NCBI GenBank assembly: GCA_019116865.1 | Contig: DXAW01000113.1 | Location: 1 to 36,355, forward strand | Source: Candidatus Coprenecus stercoravium | GTDB taxonomy: Bacteria > Bacteroidota > Bacteroidia > Bacteroidales > UBA932 | Direction of reading: 5' to 3' | Length of the DNA stretch: 36,355 bases | Part shown: positions 1 through 7,288 of the stretch, in pieces | Position numbering within the stretch: position 1 is the stretch's first letter | Layout: each line of letters opens with the position of its first letter | The notes under the pieces: generated by a model | The model's input: the letters and a program-made list of their open reading frames with translations, nothing else | Told to the model about the DNA's origin: nothing | Databases searched by the model: none | Translations under genes and position numbers: made by a program

Positions 1-126
1 CACCCCTGCTATCTGTTATACGTCTTTTGCCATAACATGCACATATTCACATAATTACCGATAATTCCACATAACAGATACCGGGGTGTTTTCCTCATAA
101 TCCGCCTTTACACCCCACTATCTGTT
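1..126. repeat. three copies of a CACCCC..TATCTGTT repeat
   Basis: Copy A at 1-19 reads CACCCC-TGC-TATCTGTTAT. Copy B at 71-88 is its inverted form (ATAACAGATA-CC-GGGGTG). Copy C at 111-126 is direct (CACCCC-AC-TATCTGTT). Similarity between A and C continues for about 15 bases into a shared TTTTGC. A and B could pair as a long stem with a loop of about 50 bases. The array may continue beyond the left edge. I recognise no known element. It may be a decayed intergenic repeat family or a binding site array. Confidence 0.6.
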
Positions 127-200
127 TTGCGACATTTTGCACACCTTATTGTTTAACAGACGCTTGCACGAAAAGCATCTTTACAGATACTGGATGTAGA

Positions 201-480
201 ATGTGCGGTGCAGTGAGATGTGGCTCGGTGAGATGTGGGTGAGGAGCAGTGTGCGAGAAGTGGCACAGTGAGAAGTGCGCAGTGAGAAATGAGTAGTGAA
301 ATGCTGTGCGGAAAGTGAAATGCGATGCGATGTGGTACGGCGCAGTGAGACGAGGGACTGGATTAGGGTGGCGGTTAAGATTGAGATGCGGAAAGGTGAG
401 GTGAATGCGGTGAGATGCGGCGAAGACAGGCCGGTTGCGTCTGAATCGACGGTCGCGTCTGAACCGGGGAAGGATGAGGG
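201..480. repeat. purine-rich degenerate short-repeat tract
   Basis: The plus strand is strongly G/A rich and C poor and is built from loose copies of CAGTGAGA (211-218, 266-273, 280-287, 343-350), variants of GGTGAGATG (about 227-235 and 408-416), and a tandem pair GGTTGCGTCTGAA / GGTCGCGTCTGAA at 433-445 and 451-463 (18-base period). A minus-strand open frame of 115 codons crosses it, but its product is Ser/Thr/His-rich low complexity and has the character of a non-coding frame. I see no gene in 1-550. Confidence 0.5.
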
Positions 481-486
481 CAGAGT

Positions 487-521
487 ATAAAAAAGGAGCC
501 CGGTGCGAAACCGGACTCCCC
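487..521 (-). terminator. intrinsic terminator after the FN3-repeat lipoprotein gene
   Basis: Read on the minus strand, GGAGTCCGGT and ACCGGGCTCC (arms at 510-519 and 495-504) pair as a 10-bp stem with one G-U pair and a 5-base loop, followed at once by six T. It lies about 30 bases past the stop of the gene ending at 551 and would end transcripts of the two-lipoprotein unit. Confidence 0.85.
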
Positions 522-550
522 GTATCATTTATCGGATAAGCTCGATGGCA

Positions 551-2599
551 TTACCACCTGGCAGCTCCTCTCTCAGATATTCTCAGAGGTGAAGACTGCT
601 GCCCTGCCTCTATTCTATTTACCAGCTCAACCAACTCATCGATGTCATCAACCTCGGTTGAAACCGGCTGGAAGAGCGTCCTTCCCACCTTTCCGAATAC
701 ACCGTTTCTATCCTTGGCTACAGTACACATGGTATAATAAATCGTGTAAGGTTCCTTATCATACCATCCAAGGTTAGAGCAGAAGATATATCCATCATCC
801 TTACTAATATCGACATTTACACGCCAACCGTATTCTATTGCGGTCTCACCATTTATAATTGAAAGGATGTAGTCATCTGTATAAACGAACTCAGGAGTCT
901 CACCTGTCTCAGGATCAGGCTCGGGCTGTGTGACGATATCACCACCCCAGATGTAATAATACAGCTGCGAGGGATCAGCGTCGGCATTGGCCTCAAGATG
1001 GAATACTGCCAGAGAATGTCCACCCAAAGTCGTAGCACCGGGGAAAAGGCCCTTGTTCATAGCCTCGGAGCCGTCATAGATACCCACCAGCTCATTGGTC
1101 AGAAGAGCATTGGAAGTATTCTCCTCTGTCGTCGTCACATCAAATGTAATCACATTGTCAGCAGGACTACCGGCATCTGAGACAGGCACAACCACAATCT
1201 TATAATTTGTAAGAGGTGAGAGTCCGCCTATCATAATCTCGGCATTCTCGCCTCTGTAACATGTTGACTGTACGGCATCCCCCATAGTATAGGTAGGATT
1301 CTGTGCTCTCTGCGTATCGAAATGCTCTTTTATAGCAGCGTAAACAGCATCCTGAGCATCCTTGACATTATAAGTAGAATCCGGAACCACTACACTCTGG
1401 TAATAGATAGTCTGTAGACCTGGCTTAACCCTATAGTTAAGACTCATTGCTGTAACCGACATTATCTCTACCTCGGCTGTAAAATTCTCTATCTTCTCAC
1501 CTTCAGGTGTAGTGAATGTCGTCATAGCGCAGGAGTGCTCGTTGAGACCGAGCATAGGAACGTAACCGAATGCGAAGTAATAGTACTTGGTCTCGGGGTT
1601 GACTTCGAACTTGGTTACTGTCTGAGTTCCGGTATAAGGACCGATATTCTGGTCCAGATACATGCCGTAAACCTCCACCGCAGCCTGGGCAAATGCCAAA
1701 GCTCCGTCCTCCTCAGTCAGGTCAGGATAGTTCGACTGAGTCTGGCACAGCATATAATATGTGGCCTCCTCGTCCGTAGGAACCAGGGTAAGGGTCACTG
1801 TCGTAGCCTGGAGGTCGGTATATCCGAGTTCGAATCTCAGGTCATCGTCAGAGCTTGAATTGGTAGCCGCATTGGTATAAGCCACGGGAGTAGTGAGAGC
1901 ACCGTCAGTTGACAGACCCAGAGCCACTACCAGATACTGGGTAGCGGGGGTAAGATTCTCAAAAGCGCCTCTCGAAATACCTTTCACAAGGTTCTGTGAC
2001 AGATAATCCGCCTCGGACAGTCCGGCTGCCTCAGCAGCTGAAGCCACCACTGAATCCACTACGGCGTTGTAAAGCTCTATCTCGGAAGGCTCGGCCATCA
2101 GAAGCGAATCAGCCTTGACGGCAGCCACATAGTAAGGCACTGTAGTATCGGAAGGATTAACCATATAGGAGATGGCCGATCCGCTGACTGCGAGAATCTG
2201 GATATTGAAGTCACAGTCATTACCGATAGTCGCAATCTCCAGAGTAGCCACGCTGGAATATGCGCCTGACTCGGATGCGGCGACAGCTGCCACATAGTAA
2301 GTAGTGGAAGGAGTCAGTCCCTCAAGAGTAACGTCCTGACCGGGCACCTCAACGGGTGTACCGGCTGTCATTATACCCTCTGCTGAGGGCACGGAGGAGA
2401 GATCCGCCACCTGGATGTAAGACAGCTTGGCAGCATTCTCACAAGATATATTAAATGTCACTGACGACACTCCCTGCTGTACGACAGCAAGTTTCACCTC
2501 AAGGCCGCTTCCTTTCTCATCAGGCCTGCAGGAGAAAAGAGTTCCTGCGGCAGCAAGCGCCAGAAGAGAGATTTTTAAAACTGAAAATAGGTTCTTCAT
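551..2599 (-). CDS. lipoprotein with four fibronectin type III-like repeats
   Basis: A predicted cell-surface or periplasmic lipoprotein of 682 residues. The signal peptide ends in a lipobox LFSC with acceptor Cys24, followed by RPDEK. Residues about 30-495 hold four FN3-like modules of about 110-120 residues, each closing with an L-x-P-x-T-x-Y type strand (LTPSTTYYV, LTPATQYLV, VNPETKYYY, LSPLTNYKI). The last 180 residues form a separate beta-rich region that I do not recognise. There is no catalytic motif, so a binding or scaffold role is inferred only. The gene lies 40 bases after the BACON lipoprotein gene and probably shares its promoter at 3717-3747; a terminator follows at 487-521. The C-terminus carries S-S-P-L-R, a chance-level match to the anSME target pattern. 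The start is supported by the immediate signal peptide. Confidence 0.8.
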   Translation of the reverse strand: MKNLFSVLKISLLALAAAGTLFSCRPDEKGSGLEVKLAVVQQGVSSVTFNISCENAAKLSYIQVADLSSVPSAEGIMTAGTPVEVPGQDVTLEGLTPSTTYYVAAVAASESGAYSSVATLEIATIGNDCDFNIQILAVSGSAISYMVNPSDTTVPYYVAAVKADSLLMAEPSEIELYNAVVDSVVASAAEAAGLSEADYLSQNLVKGISRGAFENLTPATQYLVVALGLSTDGALTTPVAYTNAATNSSSDDDLRFELGYTDLQATTVTLTLVPTDEEATYYMLCQTQSNYPDLTEEDGALAFAQAAVEVYGMYLDQNIGPYTGTQTVTKFEVNPETKYYYFAFGYVPMLGLNEHSCAMTTFTTPEGEKIENFTAEVEIMSVTAMSLNYRVKPGLQTIYYQSVVVPDSTYNVKDAQDAVYAAIKEHFDTQRAQNPTYTMGDAVQSTCYRGENAEIMIGGLSPLTNYKIVVVPVSDAGSPADNVITFDVTTTEENTSNALLTNELVGIYDGSEAMNKGLFPGATTLGGHSLAVFHLEANADADPSQLYYYIWGGDIVTQPEPDPETGETPEFVYTDDYILSIINGETAIEYGWRVNVDISKDDGYIFCSNLGWYDKEPYTIYYTMCTVAKDRNGVFGKVGRTLFQPVSTEVDDIDELVELVNRIEAGQQSSPLRISERGAARW

Positions 2600-2639
2600 G
2601 GTAATGGAATTATTATAGAAAATGATTAGTCCTTATCTT

Positions 2640-3653
2640 TTACTCTACTACTCTGAGATCATGCTCCTTGAGCCTGTAGACCAGTTTCTTCCAGGGCCTG
2701 TAGACCTTCTCCTCATTGTAGTCATAGATAGTGAATCCGAAGCTGTCGTAAGACTGGAAATAATAATAATTGACGCTGGTCTCGGGCCATCCTGTATTGA
2801 GGCATTCATAGAGAATATCATTGCCGTCACGGCTGAACTGGAGGGTCACTTCCTTTCCGTCAGGGAAGGTGGTGTTACCGATATCGAGGACGTTCATGAT
2901 ACCTGTCGCCTCATCGTAAGTGAACTCACCTGTAAACTGGATTATATCCACGCTTCCTGCAGGAGCCACATTGCCGTAGTGTACGGTAATGTTGTTTCCG
3001 GCTGCGAAGTCCACATCAAAATATGTACCGACATTGGCCACGGTATCTACCTGGAAAAGCCACAGCAGGAAATCCTCCATGGTAGCCATTGAATCAGGAT
3101 TAGCCATATTGAAATCCCTTGCGTAGTTCTCAGCAAACTCTCCCGCGGTAATCGGGTCGACCACAGAGATCTCTCCTGGATTCTCAGGGTTGCAGTTATA
3201 CATGATGGTCTGGGTACGGTCCCAGTGGCAGTATGTGGCGGTGAAGCTCTTTCCCTCAAGTTCAGAGAGAAGAACGGCCTGAGCACTGTACTGACGCACT
3301 TTTATCGTCTTGGACTCGGCCTTGCCGTACATAACGGTGATTACGGCCTCACGGTAGCCGCCTTCGTTGCGGTCTACGTTAAATGAGAGGATATTCTCAG
3401 CGTCAACATTAAATCCGTTAACCCAAATCTCAGGGCATATAGGCTGAATCTCAAGTCCTTTGGCAGGAGACTCGATGGAATAACTGACACTCTGGGATCC
3501 GCCGCCGGCGAGAACCGTAAGAACGCTGTCTTCTATTACTATGACAGAGGATGAACTGGCAGCTAAGTTATTGTCCTCTGTACAGGAAACCACTGCGCTG
3601 AATGGTATCAGGAGCGCGGCGGCTAGCGAAAGAATGATTAAACTCTTCTTCAT
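2640..3653 (-). CDS. BACON-domain lipoprotein
   Basis: A lipoprotein of 337 residues with signal peptide and lipobox VVSC (Cys24), followed by TEDN. Residues about 38-128 match a BACON domain: an all-beta module with the typical N-G-F opening and the closing pattern of a charged strand ending in I-K-V-R-Q. BACON domains are common in surface proteins of gut Bacteroidales and are thought to bind glycans or mucin. Residues 130-337 are rich in Tyr and Trp and resemble the C-terminal beta-sandwich or lipocalin-like parts of such proteins, but I cannot name the family. It is the first gene of a two-gene unit with its own promoter (3717-3747) and an AT-rich leader of about 57 bases. Confidence 0.8.
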   Translation of the reverse strand: MKKSLIILSLAAALLIPFSAVVSCTEDNNLAASSSSVIVIEDSVLTVLAGGGSQSVSYSIESPAKGLEIQPICPEIWVNGFNVDAENILSFNVDRNEGGYREAVITVMYGKAESKTIKVRQYSAQAVLLSELEGKSFTATYCHWDRTQTIMYNCNPENPGEISVVDPITAGEFAENYARDFNMANPDSMATMEDFLLWLFQVDTVANVGTYFDVDFAAGNNITVHYGNVAPAGSVDIIQFTGEFTYDEATGIMNVLDIGNTTFPDGKEVTLQFSRDGNDILYECLNTGWPETSVNYYYFQSYDSFGFTIYDYNEEKVYRPWKKLVYRLKEHDLRVVE

Positions 3654-3716
3654 GGCTACATGGATTAGGTAAAAACTTTTACTATTTATGCAATTTCAAT
3701 AAAATATAAAACTTGA

Positions 3717-3747
3717 CAAAGTTATATTAAAATTCTGATATTACAAA
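3717..3747 (-). promoter_or_regulatory. Bacteroidales promoter (TTTG-N19-TAACTTTG)
   Basis: On the minus strand TTTG (3744-3747) is followed, exactly 19 bases later, by TAACTTTG (3717-3724). This matches the known Bacteroides -33/-7 consensus (TTTG, 19-21 bases, TAnnTTTG). It faces the BACON lipoprotein gene starting at 3653. The -33 element lies in the last codons (Asp-Leu-stop) of the radical SAM gene, so this promoter separates the two lipoprotein units. Confidence 0.85.
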
Positions 3748-4877
3748 TCCTTTACATCAAAAAGAGACGAAATATGCGAATAAAGCATTTTATAGCCTTC
3801 GCACAAGGCATTAAGACCGTCAGAGTTCCTGTGTCTGGGACAGCCTCCGTTGCAGGCGAAACGCCACGTACATGAGAGACACCGCGGAGACAGGGCGCTG
3901 CGCTTGGCAAGGCCGAAACGCATCTGCTCCGGAGAAGCGGCAGCATCCCTCAACGATGATATGCGCACATTGCCAAGACTGTAACCCGGACGGACATAAT
4001 GGTCACACGGATATATGCCTCCGTCCCGCTCGACCACCAGATTGCCTCCGCAGCTGGAGCGGAACGCACAGATTCCCGGTTCTATGCCGTACCTGCATGC
4101 CAGAGCGGCATCAAAAGTCAGCACATAATACTCGCCGGCATCACCCTGTGACCAGCAGTCATAGATATCGCACATATACCGTCCGAACCCCTCGGGCGAC
4201 ACCGAATACGGAGCCACGGATCCGTCCGGCAGATGCTCCATGACAGGCATAAACTGCATATAGCGGCTTCCGGCGGACTTGAGAAACCTATAGACTTCCT
4301 CTCCCCTGCCCTCCGACGTCCGGTTGACTGTCGTAAGCGTATTGAACTCGACTCCCGCACGAAGAAGAGTCTCCATACCCCGCATGACACTTCCGAATGA
4401 AGGCCTGCCGCCGGCACAACGTCTGTAGCTGTCGTGGATATCCTCCGGGCCGTCGAGAGACAATCCGAGCAGAAAATCCTCGTCCCTGAAAAAAGAAGCC
4501 CACTCGCCGTCAAGCAAGGTTCCGTTGGTCTGCAAGGTATTATGCACCTTCCGTCCACCGGACAGCCTCCTTTCCATCGAAACGGCCTCCTTGAAAAAGT
4601 CCAGCCCCGCCAGCAACGGCTCGCCTCCGTGCCACTCCACGGTAAGCTCCGGCAGATCGCATGAGCTGAAGAAATTGCGCAGACACTCCTCCAGAAGAGA
4701 CGGCTCCATCACTCCGGACTTACCTCCGGCAACGGCGGAAGACCTGCCGGTGTAGTAACAATATGCGCAGCGCATATTGCATATATCCCCGACAGGCTTG
4801 ATCATCAGGCTGAACGCCGGACTGTGTCCGAAACGCACAGCCTCCTGGAATGTGATAGTGCCTCCTACTCCTCCCAT
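3741..4877 (-). CDS. radical SAM/SPASM enzyme, anaerobic sulfatase-maturating (anSME) type
   Basis: A 378-residue enzyme that by family would oxidise a Ser or Cys in a target protein to formylglycine. The radical SAM motif is C33-x3-C37-x2-C40, followed by Y-Y. GGEPLL (84-89) and LSLDGP (139-144) are typical. The SPASM part has Cys270, 276, 291, 333, 336, 342, 346 and 359, a spacing very close to clostridial anSME. Asp292 directly after Cys291 sits where the proposed catalytic Asp of that enzyme lies. It overlaps the upstream PCMD lipoprotein gene by 13 bases and is last in the lipoprotein unit. No sulfatase gene is in the window, so its substrate is open: a distant sulfatase or a neighbouring surface protein. 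The start at 4877 leaves the usual 20-30 residues before the cluster. Confidence 0.88.
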   Translation of the reverse strand: MGGVGGTITFQEAVRFGHSPAFSLMIKPVGDICNMRCAYCYYTGRSSAVAGGKSGVMEPSLLEECLRNFFSSCDLPELTVEWHGGEPLLAGLDFFKEAVSMERRLSGGRKVHNTLQTNGTLLDGEWASFFRDEDFLLGLSLDGPEDIHDSYRRCAGGRPSFGSVMRGMETLLRAGVEFNTLTTVNRTSEGRGEEVYRFLKSAGSRYMQFMPVMEHLPDGSVAPYSVSPEGFGRYMCDIYDCWSQGDAGEYYVLTFDAALACRYGIEPGICAFRSSCGGNLVVERDGGIYPCDHYVRPGYSLGNVRISSLRDAAASPEQMRFGLAKRSALSPRCLSCTWRFACNGGCPRHRNSDGLNALCEGYKMLYSHISSLFDVKDL

Positions 4878-6475
4878 ACCGGAGCGCCGTCATACCCGAA
4901 AGCGAACTCGTCCACATACATCAGGCTGCCGAGGCCTCCAGTGAAAAAGTCCGCATACTGACTGGCCACGGCCACCACCGCACAATATGTAGGCCGGCGA
5001 TGGTCCCGGTACTTGATATCTATGGAGAACTGCCTGTACTCTCCGCCTGTTCCGGTGCTGTCGATAAGCTCGCCGTAACCGATGACATCGGGGTCGTTGA
5101 TATTGAGGTACCTGTGTTCAGTTGTATTGACTCTGTACGGACCGTCCCATGCGGTGACATAGACGAAGATATGGCAGCGGTCCGTCTTCCCGGCGATGGT
5201 ATTGCGGTCAAACGGAAGACTTACTCCCTCAGGCGGCTTGACATTGTCTATGGGCTTGGGCTGATAACTGTAATAGCCGGTCAACCGCAGCGGACGTGTC
5301 TCGAACGGCCTGCCGAAGTACACCTCGGCGCCCAGTCCCTGCACACTGCCGAAATGGCCCGAGAATACATTTCCTCCAGCCATGGCTATGATAGCATTGA
5401 CCGTCTCCAGTCTGGCGGCCGACGTATTTCCGGCATCTGAAGTCGCAAGGAACGATGTCTCCTGTGACGTAGGTGTCTTGCCGCCCAGCTTTGCCCCGGT
5501 ATTGCCTGAGTCCCACCAGAAATTGTCTCCCTGGTCGGCATTGGGGAAAACTATGCCGCCGGTGGTGTTCCACTGGTCAAATCCCATATTGGGCATCTGG
5601 GCCGCCTCCTCTGTAATGAATGATACCTCACGGCCTTCCATCTCTCCGGAGAATATCTTGTAGACGTACTCGGTTGCCGGTTCCAGTCCGGTCAGCAGAG
5701 CAGTGACGTCGGAGCCGTCAGTTTCCACACCCTGCACTTCCGTCCATTCGGTATCGGATGCCTTGCGGTAGCGGAATCCGGGAGCCTCGAAACCCTCGGG
5801 CACCATACCGGACAGGTAGGCACAGCAGGCCCAGGCGTCGGCCTCCGATGTGGTCAACGTCACCTCCTTGGGTATTACGGCCACTGTCCACTCCTGAGTC
5901 CTATCCCTGTATGTGACAGTAAAAGTCCTCGGCTGACGGAAATCGCTCACTCCGGCAGGGTCGGGGTCTATCACAGAGCCTGAGGGACCGAGCTTCATCT
6001 CCGTAATCTCTATCGAATCCAGCGGAGTATCGAGGGTGACATACACCACCGCCTCGCATTCATCGGCATTGATGGACGCGTCACCTATCTGATTGCGCAC
6101 CCGGATATATCTCTCAATGGTCTGACTGGCCGTCACTGTCCATCTGTAAGTCTGCCCCGGCCACGTAGTCAGCTCATAGACCAACGGCTGAGACATATTC
6201 AGAATATCCAGACTGTCCGCCTCCGGGGACACAGTCGTATTGTCCGACGTCTCGAAACGAAGCAGCCTGACCTGGTCCGGAAGCACTGTGTCGGCCAGAC
6301 TCACAGACACTGTCAGGGCCGTACTGTCTATGACAGCCTCACCGGTCTGTCCGCTGACTTCGAAAGCAGTAATCTTTCCCAGCCTCTTCGGATAGGGGAT
6401 ATCATTCTTTATACATCCCGATATCACAAGGACGGCCGCCACGGTCAGAAACACAACTGAACTTCTCATCTTCAT
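4865..6475 (-). CDS. PCMD-domain surface lipoprotein
   Basis: A 536-residue lipoprotein (lipobox ISGC, Cys21, then IKNDIPYP, a start common in PCMD proteins). Residues about 30-205 form an N-terminal pair of beta domains typical of proteins in this family. Residues about 207-290 are FN3-like with the strand LTGLEPATEYVYK. Residues about 295-536 are the putative carbohydrate metabolism domain (PCMD, PF13201), recognised by the opening N-M-G-F-D-x-W, the central GGNVFSGHFGS, and the closing GSLMYVDEF. PCMD proteins are probable glycan-binding or glycan-active surface proteins, but their reaction is not established. It lies 3 bases downstream of the beta-barrel gene and overlaps the radical SAM gene by 13 bases. 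Confidence 0.87.
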   Translation of the reverse strand: MKMRSSVVFLTVAAVLVISGCIKNDIPYPKRLGKITAFEVSGQTGEAVIDSTALTVSVSLADTVLPDQVRLLRFETSDNTTVSPEADSLDILNMSQPLVYELTTWPGQTYRWTVTASQTIERYIRVRNQIGDASINADECEAVVYVTLDTPLDSIEITEMKLGPSGSVIDPDPAGVSDFRQPRTFTVTYRDRTQEWTVAVIPKEVTLTTSEADAWACCAYLSGMVPEGFEAPGFRYRKASDTEWTEVQGVETDGSDVTALLTGLEPATEYVYKIFSGEMEGREVSFITEEAAQMPNMGFDQWNTTGGIVFPNADQGDNFWWDSGNTGAKLGGKTPTSQETSFLATSDAGNTSAARLETVNAIIAMAGGNVFSGHFGSVQGLGAEVYFGRPFETRPLRLTGYYSYQPKPIDNVKPPEGVSLPFDRNTIAGKTDRCHIFVYVTAWDGPYRVNTTEHRYLNINDPDVIGYGELIDSTGTGGEYRQFSIDIKYRDHRRPTYCAVVAVASQYADFFTGGLGSLMYVDEFAFGYDGAPVWEE

Positions 6476-6478
6476 GAC

Positions 6479-7288
6479 TTATCTTGTTTTTGACGATGCC
6501 GCCGGCTTGTCATTGAGAATCGGCAGCACGAAATTGACTCCTATGTTGATTGACAGCAGATTGAGTTTGAAGTTGGCCTTCGAGGTCTCGTAATTGCCTT
6601 CGTAGACCTGATTGGTGGTCTGCGATATACGCTTCCACTCCAGTCCCAGAATGCCGACAGAGGCCTCCACGCACATCTCGTTGGTCACAAACACGGCGAT
6701 ACCGGGTATCACATCGATGCCGACATCAAGTATCCTCTGGTATGTTCCGCTCATATCCGGTCCGGCCCCGTTGAGCGACTTGCCCTGACCGGCTCCGAAA
6801 TTAAGTGAGATATCACTGAATATACCGAATATCTTGCTTTTGCCTATCGGGATGTAATAACGGTACGACAGCGAGCCGTAGTATGTGTGCTGCAGAGCAT
6901 AGAAGTCGGATATTCCGAACGAGAGGTCGTCGGACAGTGACAGATTGGTCTCATCCACCCTGGCCAGCGTCCTCTTGTAGGAGAACTTGACTCCCACAGC
7001 CATATTCTTGGCAAATGAATAATAGACGTTGGGTGCCACGGACAGAGTGTAGGCGTCTATGTTTATATCATTCAATATCAAGAATGTATAATCATAGAAA
7101 TTAAAATCGCGGTACGACACGGTTCCTCCGAACATCAGCTGTCCCCTGGGCATGAACACAGGTGTCTCCCTGTGACTCATGCCCCTGTCGAACTTCTCCA
7201 CAGCTCCGGCCACAGGAGCGGATGCTGCCAGAAACGCTGTGAGCAGGAAAAATCCCGCCAAATGACGTATGGTTACTTTTTTTATCAT
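6479..7288 (-). CDS. outer membrane beta-barrel protein
   Basis: A 269-residue protein with a cleavable signal peptide (about residues 1-29) without lipobox Cys. The rest alternates amphipathic strands with aromatic girdles (for example YYSFAKNMAVGVKFSY and SLSYRYYIPIG) in the manner of small 8-10 strand outer membrane barrels. It has no conserved catalytic feature. Its start overlaps the stop of the upstream DUF4493/PCMD gene as ATGA, which implies translational coupling, and the next gene begins 3 bases after its stop. It may anchor, export or accompany the surface lipoproteins encoded on both sides; this is inference from context. Confidence 0.8.
   Translation of the reverse strand: MIKKVTIRHLAGFFLLTAFLAASAPVAGAVEKFDRGMSHRETPVFMPRGQLMFGGTVSYRDFNFYDYTFLILNDINIDAYTLSVAPNVYYSFAKNMAVGVKFSYKRTLARVDETNLSLSDDLSFGISDFYALQHTYYGSLSYRYYIPIGKSKIFGIFSDISLNFGAGQGKSLNGAGPDMSGTYQRILDVGIDVIPGIAVFVTNEMCVEASVGILGLEWKRISQTTNQVYEGNYETSKANFKLNLLSINIGVNFVLPILNDKPAASSKTR

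Noticed and set aside
1-90. Invertible promoter flanked by the inverted repeats at 1-19 and 71-88
   Set aside because: No TAnnTTTG element is found in either orientation between the arms, and no invertase gene is in the window. It stays a repeat without known role.
181-528. Minus-strand open frame of 115 codons in the left intergenic region
   Set aside because: Its product is low-complexity Ser/Thr/His/Leu, follows the purine-rich repeats, overlaps the terminator and has no domain.
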